Source: Oscillospiraceae bacterium | Lineage (GTDB): Bacteria > Bacillota > Clostridia > Oscillospirales > Oscillospiraceae | Direction of reading: 5' to 3' | Assembly: GCA_017400415.1 (NCBI GenBank) | Contig: JAFPTE010000091.1 | Span: forward strand, 1 to 9,239 | Length of the DNA: 9,239 bases | In this document: piece after piece, positions 6,417 through 9,239 of the stretch | Layout: every line of letters starts with the position of its first letter | Numbering within the stretch: the first letter of the stretch is position 1 | The notes under the pieces: model-generated | What the model saw: the letters and a program-made list of their open reading frames with translations, nothing else | The model's database searches: none | What the model was told of the DNA's origin: nothing | Position numbers and translations under genes: made by a program

Positions 6417-7298
6417 TTAAAGCCGTATAAGCTCATACTCCCGGCTGCCGAAGCCCAGCTCCGCCGCCGCCTCGATGGTGTGCACCCCGTGGCGGGAGTT
6501 CACCCGCTCCAGGAAGTGGGCCTGACCCGGGTCGTCGGTCTGGGCGTTCACCAGGTCGATGCCCGCCTGGTCGATGGCGACGGGGTCCAGGGAGGCCAGA
6601 ATGCCGATGTCCCTCATGCAGGGGTCCTCCGCCACCTCGCAGCAGTCGCAGTCCACGGAAAGGTTCTTGAGAACGCTGATGTAGGCGCTGCGTCCGGCGA
6701 AGGCCTTTGCCACCGTGGAGGCGGCGTCCGCCATAGCCTCCAGGAACCGGTCCTGGGTCAGGGGGAGGGCCCAGCACTCCTTGGTGTCAAGGCTGCGGCC
6801 GCAGGAGTGGATCCAGGCCTTGCCCCGGGAGGAGGCGCAGCCGATGGAAAGCTGCTTGAGCGCACCGCCGAAGCCCCCCATGGGGTGGCCCTTGAAGTGG
6901 CTCAGCACCAGAAGAAAGTCGTAGTTTTCCAGGTGTCGGCCCACGTAGTTATGCCGCAGCACCCTGCCGCCGGGCACCGGAAGGATAAGGTCGTCTCCCT
7001 GGGCGTCCATCAGGTCCACGTCAAAGTAGTGGCTCCAGCCGTGGGCCTTGATGGTGGCCCAGTGGTCCTCGGTTTTCTCACGGCTGCCGCCGTAGGCGGT
7101 GTTGCACTCCACAACGGTGCCCTTTACGTGCTCCACAATGGGGCGCATGAATTCCGGGCGGAGGTAATTCTGGTTGCCCATCTCGCCGGAGTGGAGCTTG
7201 CAGGCCACTCTTCCGGCGGGCTTTACCCCCAGGGCCTCATACATCCTGATCATGTTCTCCGGCGTGATTTCGGTGGAAAAAAAGACCTTGGACTTCAT
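6417..7298 (-). CDS. DUF362 domain-containing protein
   Basis: The 293-aa protein spans one DUF362 domain. Recognisable blocks are CKLHSGEMGNQNYLRPEF near residues 33-50, NTAYGGSREKTEDH near 66-79, HFKGHPMGGFGGALKQL at 134-150, SIGC (C154), and DPVAIDQAGIDLV at 238-250. Just before the last block is a cysteine-rich DCDCCEVAEDPC (C217, C219, C220, C227), a plausible metal site. There is no separate ferredoxin-type C-terminal domain with CxxCxxCxxxC repeats, unlike many longer DUF362 proteins, and no signal peptide or membrane segment, so it is expected to be cytoplasmic. The biochemical role of the family is not established to my knowledge. The start is firm: GGAGGT at 7305-7310, 6 nt from the ATG. 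It begins 26 nt after the citrate synthase stop and is followed by a terminator, so it is the second and last gene of that operon, suggesting a link to citrate or organic-acid metabolism (inference). Confidence 0.9.
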   Translation of the reverse strand: MKSKVFFSTEITPENMIRMYEALGVKPAGRVACKLHSGEMGNQNYLRPEFMRPIVEHVKGTVVECNTAYGGSREKTEDHWATIKAHGWSHYFDVDLMDAQGDDLILPVPGGRVLRHNYVGRHLENYDFLLVLSHFKGHPMGGFGGALKQLSIGCASSRGKAWIHSCGRSLDTKECWALPLTQDRFLEAMADAASTVAKAFAGRSAYISVLKNLSVDCDCCEVAEDPCMRDIGILASLDPVAIDQAGIDLVNAQTDDPGQAHFLERVNSRHGVHTIEAAAELGFGSREYELIRL

Positions 7299-7324
7299 TC
7301 AATTACCTCCGTAAAAGCTATATT

Positions 7325-8695
7325 TCAGCCCCTTTCGTCAATGGGCACATAGGGGGATTTTACCATAGCGGCTCTGTAGGCCGGGCGCATGATCCTGCCG
7401 CCGGTGAGCACCTCTTCAATGCGGTGGGCGCACCAGCCGGAGATGCGGGCGATGGCGAACAGGGGGGTCAGCAGGTCGTCCGGTATGCCCAGCATGCTGT
7501 ACACCAGGCCGGAGTACATATCCACGTTGGCGCAGACCGGCAGGGCGATTTTCTTCCGCTCCCGGAGGATGGGGATGCCCAGCCGCTCGATGGTCTCCAT
7601 AAGGCGGAAATCGTCGCTGCGGCCCTTCTCCTCCGCCATGCCCTTGGCGTATTTTTTCAGCATGACGGCTCTGGGGTCGGAAACGGTGTAGACAGCGTGG
7701 CCCAGGCCGTAAATCTTCCCGGCGCCGTCAAAAACGTCCCCGTCGATGAGGCGGTTAAGGTAGAAGGCCACCTCGTCGTCATCCTCGTAATCCCGGACCG
7801 TGGCCTTCAGGTCGTAGAACATATCCTTAACCTTCTTGGCGGCGCCGCCGTGAAGGGGACCCTTCAGGGAGCTCACGGCCCCGGCAATGGCGGAGTAGGT
7901 GTCCGTGCCGGAGGAGGAGAGCACACGGCAGGTGAAGGCGGAGTTGTTGCCGCCGCCGTGCTCGGCGTGGAGCATGAGCATGATATCCAGCAGGAGGGCC
8001 TCCTCCCGGGTGTAGCTCTTGTCCTGGCGCACGATGCGCAGAAAGTTTTCGGAGACGGAGAGGTTTTCCCGGGGCACGTGGATATAGAGGCTCTTGCCGT
8101 CATAGTAGTGCCGTTTCACGGCGTAGGCGTTGGCCACAATCACCGGGAACCGGCCGATGAGCTCAATGGACTGGCGCATCAGATTCTCCACGGAGATATC
8201 GTCCGGGTCGTCGTCATAGGAGTAGAGAGCCAGGACCCCCCGGGCCAGCTTGTTCATGATGTTCCGGCTGGGGGCCTTGATTATCATATCCTCCGTAAAT
8301 CCGTCCGGCAGGATCCGGGCGGCGGAGAGGACCGTGTCAAATTTGCGGAGCTGGTCTGCAGTGGGCAGTGAGCCCATAAGCAGCAGGTAGGCCACCTCTT
8401 CATAGCCGAAGGTCTGGCTCTTGGCGTGGGCGGAGACAATCTCCTCCACGTCATAGCCCCGGTAATAGAGCTTGCCGGGGATAGGCAGGGGAGCGCCGTC
8501 CTCCACCAGGTAGCCCTGGACGCTGCCCACTCTGGTGATGCCGGCCAGAACGCCGGTGCCGTCAGAGTTTCGCAGGCCCCGCTTAAGATTATACTGGTTA
8601 AATTTTGAATAGTCAATAGCATAGCTGTCCTTCAGGTCTCCGCAGAAGGAATTGACGTATTCGTGCAGGATTGCGGTTTTATTCAGATCGGTCAT
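7325..8695 (-). CDS. Citrate (Si)-synthase / 2-methylcitrate synthase family
   Basis: The 456-aa protein condenses acetyl-CoA (or propionyl-CoA) with oxaloacetate, in the cytoplasm. The three catalytic residues of the Si-citrate synthase family are visible: H246 in HAEHGGGN (pig H274), H282 in GPLHGG (pig H320) and D340 in GLGHAVYTVSDPR (pig D375). YYRGYD (77-82) and GRFPVIVANAYA (181-192) are also typical. It is not the isopropylmalate synthase-like Re-citrate synthase known from some clostridia. Citrate versus methylcitrate specificity cannot be told from sequence. The frame stays open up to an ATG at 8929, but the ATG at 8695 is preferred: GGAGGTG (8702-8708) is 6 nt away, the promoter at 8723-8751 lies just upstream, and a longer form would overlap the divergent gene starting at 8910. 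It is the first gene of an operon with the DUF362 gene and is divergent from an aconitase-like hydratase. Confidence 0.95.
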   Translation of the reverse strand: MTDLNKTAILHEYVNSFCGDLKDSYAIDYSKFNQYNLKRGLRNSDGTGVLAGITRVGSVQGYLVEDGAPLPIPGKLYYRGYDVEEIVSAHAKSQTFGYEEVAYLLLMGSLPTADQLRKFDTVLSAARILPDGFTEDMIIKAPSRNIMNKLARGVLALYSYDDDPDDISVENLMRQSIELIGRFPVIVANAYAVKRHYYDGKSLYIHVPRENLSVSENFLRIVRQDKSYTREEALLLDIMLMLHAEHGGGNNSAFTCRVLSSSGTDTYSAIAGAVSSLKGPLHGGAAKKVKDMFYDLKATVRDYEDDDEVAFYLNRLIDGDVFDGAGKIYGLGHAVYTVSDPRAVMLKKYAKGMAEEKGRSDDFRLMETIERLGIPILRERKKIALPVCANVDMYSGLVYSMLGIPDDLLTPLFAIARISGWCAHRIEEVLTGGRIMRPAYRAAMVKSPYVPIDERG

Positions 8696-8701
8696 AATAA
8701 A

Positions 8702-8708
8702 CACCTCC
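8702..8708 (-). promoter_or_regulatory. Ribosome binding site that decides the citrate synthase start
   Basis: GGAGGTG on the minus strand lies 6 nt before the ATG at 8695. This places the true N-terminus at MTDLNK and makes the preceding 78 in-frame codons up to 8929 untranslated leader, promoter and intergenic DNA. Confidence 0.85.
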
Positions 8709-8722
8709 GGACTTTGGTCTTT

Positions 8723-8751
8723 ATTATAATGTAGCGCTAAACAGATTGCAA
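8723..8751 (-). promoter_or_regulatory. Promoter of the citrate synthase-DUF362 operon
   Basis: On the minus strand TTGCAA (8746-8751, 4 of 6 to consensus) precedes a perfect TATAAT (8723-8728) with a 17-nt spacer. Initiation is expected near 8716, a leader of about 20 nt. The spacer contains a perfect 8-bp palindrome TAGCGCTA (8732-8739), which could be an operator or chance. Confidence 0.7.
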
Positions 8752-8812
8752 GTCTTTCTTGAAAATTCTGCAAAACAGACAAATAACAAAGGCCCGTAAA
8801 GGCATTTTTCAG

Positions 8813-8841
8813 AGGAATTTGCAATTTTAACAAAAATTCCT
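8813..8841. repeat. Inverted repeat in the divergent control region
   Basis: AGGAATTT (8813-8820) and AAATTCCT (8834-8841) are perfect 8-bp inverted repeats separated by 13 bp. They end 9 bp before the -35 of the rightward hydratase promoter. There is no following T run, so it is unlikely to be a terminator. The position fits a regulator binding site for the divergent pair, but this is inference from symmetry and place only. Confidence 0.4.
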
Positions 8842-8850
8842 GCATTTCGG

Positions 8851-8879
8851 TTGCTATTCTGCGGGCTTTAATATATAAT
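8851..8879 (+). promoter_or_regulatory. Promoter of the aconitase-like hydratase gene
   Basis: TTGCTA (8851-8856, 4 of 6 to consensus) is followed after 17 nt by a perfect TATAAT (8874-8879). Initiation is expected near 8886, leaving a leader of about 24 nt that contains AGGAGG at 8895-8900. It is the rightward half of a divergent promoter pair; the two predicted start sites are about 170 bp apart. Confidence 0.72.
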
Positions 8880-8909
8880 GTACCCAAATACGCCAGGAGG
8901 ATGATAGGC

Positions 8910-9239
8910 ATGATACGTCTTTCGGACAAAAAAGTGAAGCTTCAGGGCGGTGTGCCCGTGCCGGCAGGGGATGCGCCCTCCGGTGGGACCCTGGCCCATG
9001 AGATAATGCTCGCCCACAGCAAGGGGGCGGAGCCCGGCGCTCTGAGCATCAGGTTTGACGCCCTTATCTCCCACGATATAACCTACGTGGGCATCATACA
9101 GACCGCCCTGGCCTCCGGCCTGGAGCGTTTCCCGGTGCCCTATGTGCTCACCAACTGCCATAACAGCCTCTGCGCCGTAGGCGGCACCATAAACGAGGAT
9201 GACCACGTGTTCGGCCTTTCCGCCGCAAAGCGCTTCGGC
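8910..9239 (+). CDS. Aconitase-superfamily hydratase (YbhJ-like), N-terminal 110 residues, cut by the window end
   Basis: The frame is open from the ATG at 8910 to the last base. The 110 residues include [19 protein letters not shown] (48-66), [16 protein letters not shown] (77-92) and [17 protein letters not shown] (94-110). I recall these blocks from bacterial 'hydratase' proteins of the aconitase superfamily related to E. coli YbhJ. The DH pair (98-99) may correspond to the active-site Asp-His of aconitases, but this is not certain on a fragment, and the cluster-binding cysteines would lie beyond the edge. AGGAGG (8895-8900) is 9 nt before this ATG; an in-frame ATG at 8901 directly abuts the Shine-Dalgarno and is less likely. 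Expected activity: hydration/dehydration of a citrate-like acid. Divergence from citrate synthase supports a shared pathway. True substrate unknown; about 85% of the protein is probably missing if it has the usual aconitase-family length. Confidence 0.85.
   Translation, partial: MIRLSDKKVKLQGGVPVPAGDAPSGGTLAHEIMLAHSKGAEPGALSIRFDALISHDITYVGIIQTALASGLERFPVPYVLTNCHNSLCAVGGTINEDDHVFGLSAAKRFG

Noticed and set aside
6480..7352. 290-codon plus-strand frame opposite the DUF362 gene
   Set aside because: Codon-aligned antisense shadow that also runs through the real gene's ribosome binding site region.
7424..8371. 315-codon plus-strand frame opposite citrate synthase
   Set aside because: Codon-aligned antisense shadow of a gene with all three catalytic residues present.
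8696..8722. Riboswitch or T-box leader before citrate synthase
   Set aside because: The predicted leader is only about 20 nt, too short for any known riboswitch; the other two promoters also give leaders of about 23-24 nt.
8696..8929. 78-residue N-terminal extension of citrate synthase from an ATG at 8929
   Set aside because: It would translate the promoter and leader, lacks homology to citrate synthase, and would overlap the start of the divergent hydratase. The ATG at 8695 has an ideal Shine-Dalgarno.
8868..9206. 112-codon minus-strand frame opposite the right-edge gene
   Set aside because: The plus strand here encodes a recognisable aconitase-family N-terminus with promoter and ribosome binding site; the minus frame is its codon-aligned shadow.
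1..9239. CRISPR arrays, tRNA or rRNA genes, insertion sequences, prophage genes
   Set aside because: I saw no regularly spaced repeats, no cloverleaf-forming segments, no transposase or integrase motifs and no terminal inverted repeats. Nearly all bases are in metabolic genes or short control regions.

Overview
The window looks like a chromosomal segment from a GC-rich, anaerobic, Gram-positive Clostridia member, most likely an Oscillospiraceae-type gut or anaerobic-habitat organism. This is inferred from four things: protein families recognised from memory as typical of that group, strong GGAGG ribosome binding sites, TATAAT-type promoters in short AT-rich gaps, and a marked G/C preference at third codon positions. 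No genus can be assigned from the sequence alone.

Layout, left to right. (1) Positions 2-475 (+) hold the 3' end of an unrecognised gene that enters from the left. (2) Positions 515-552 form a hairpin that closes both this gene and the leftward operon facing it. (3) Positions 554-6267 (-) form a three-gene operon, read right to left from a well-formed promoter at 6297-6325. Its genes are a 2-hydroxyacyl-CoA dehydratase D-component-like protein (426 aa), a 970-aa protein with two activase modules plus a DUF2229-like region, and a 501-aa fusion of two HAD phosphatase domains. The gaps are 8 and 6 nt, and at both junctions the Shine-Dalgarno overlaps the upstream stop codon. (4) Positions 6377-6404 are a strong terminator for the next leftward operon. 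(5) Positions 6417-8695 (-) carry citrate synthase followed by a DUF362 protein, read from a promoter at 8723-8751. (6) A 214-nt divergent regulatory region separates citrate synthase from (7) the start at 8910 (+) of an aconitase-superfamily hydratase (YbhJ-like) that runs off the right edge.

How the parts may work together. Citrate synthase and the aconitase-like hydratase are fired divergently from one control region, which suggests a co-regulated (methyl)citrate or partial TCA module. The dehydratase-like/activase operon encodes the parts of an ATP-driven, iron-sulfur, low-potential electron-transfer enzyme. No classical HgdA/HgdB subunit pair, CoA-transferase or electron donor is present here, so its substrate is unknown.

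Points most worth a second look: the dehydratase and activase parts are separate genes in reversed order compared with the single long chain I recall from many Clostridia; the two activase modules sit in one chain, each with a cysteine pair spaced 39 residues apart; the two HAD phosphatases are fused; and two annotated starts need moving (6267 instead of 6342, 8695 instead of 8929).
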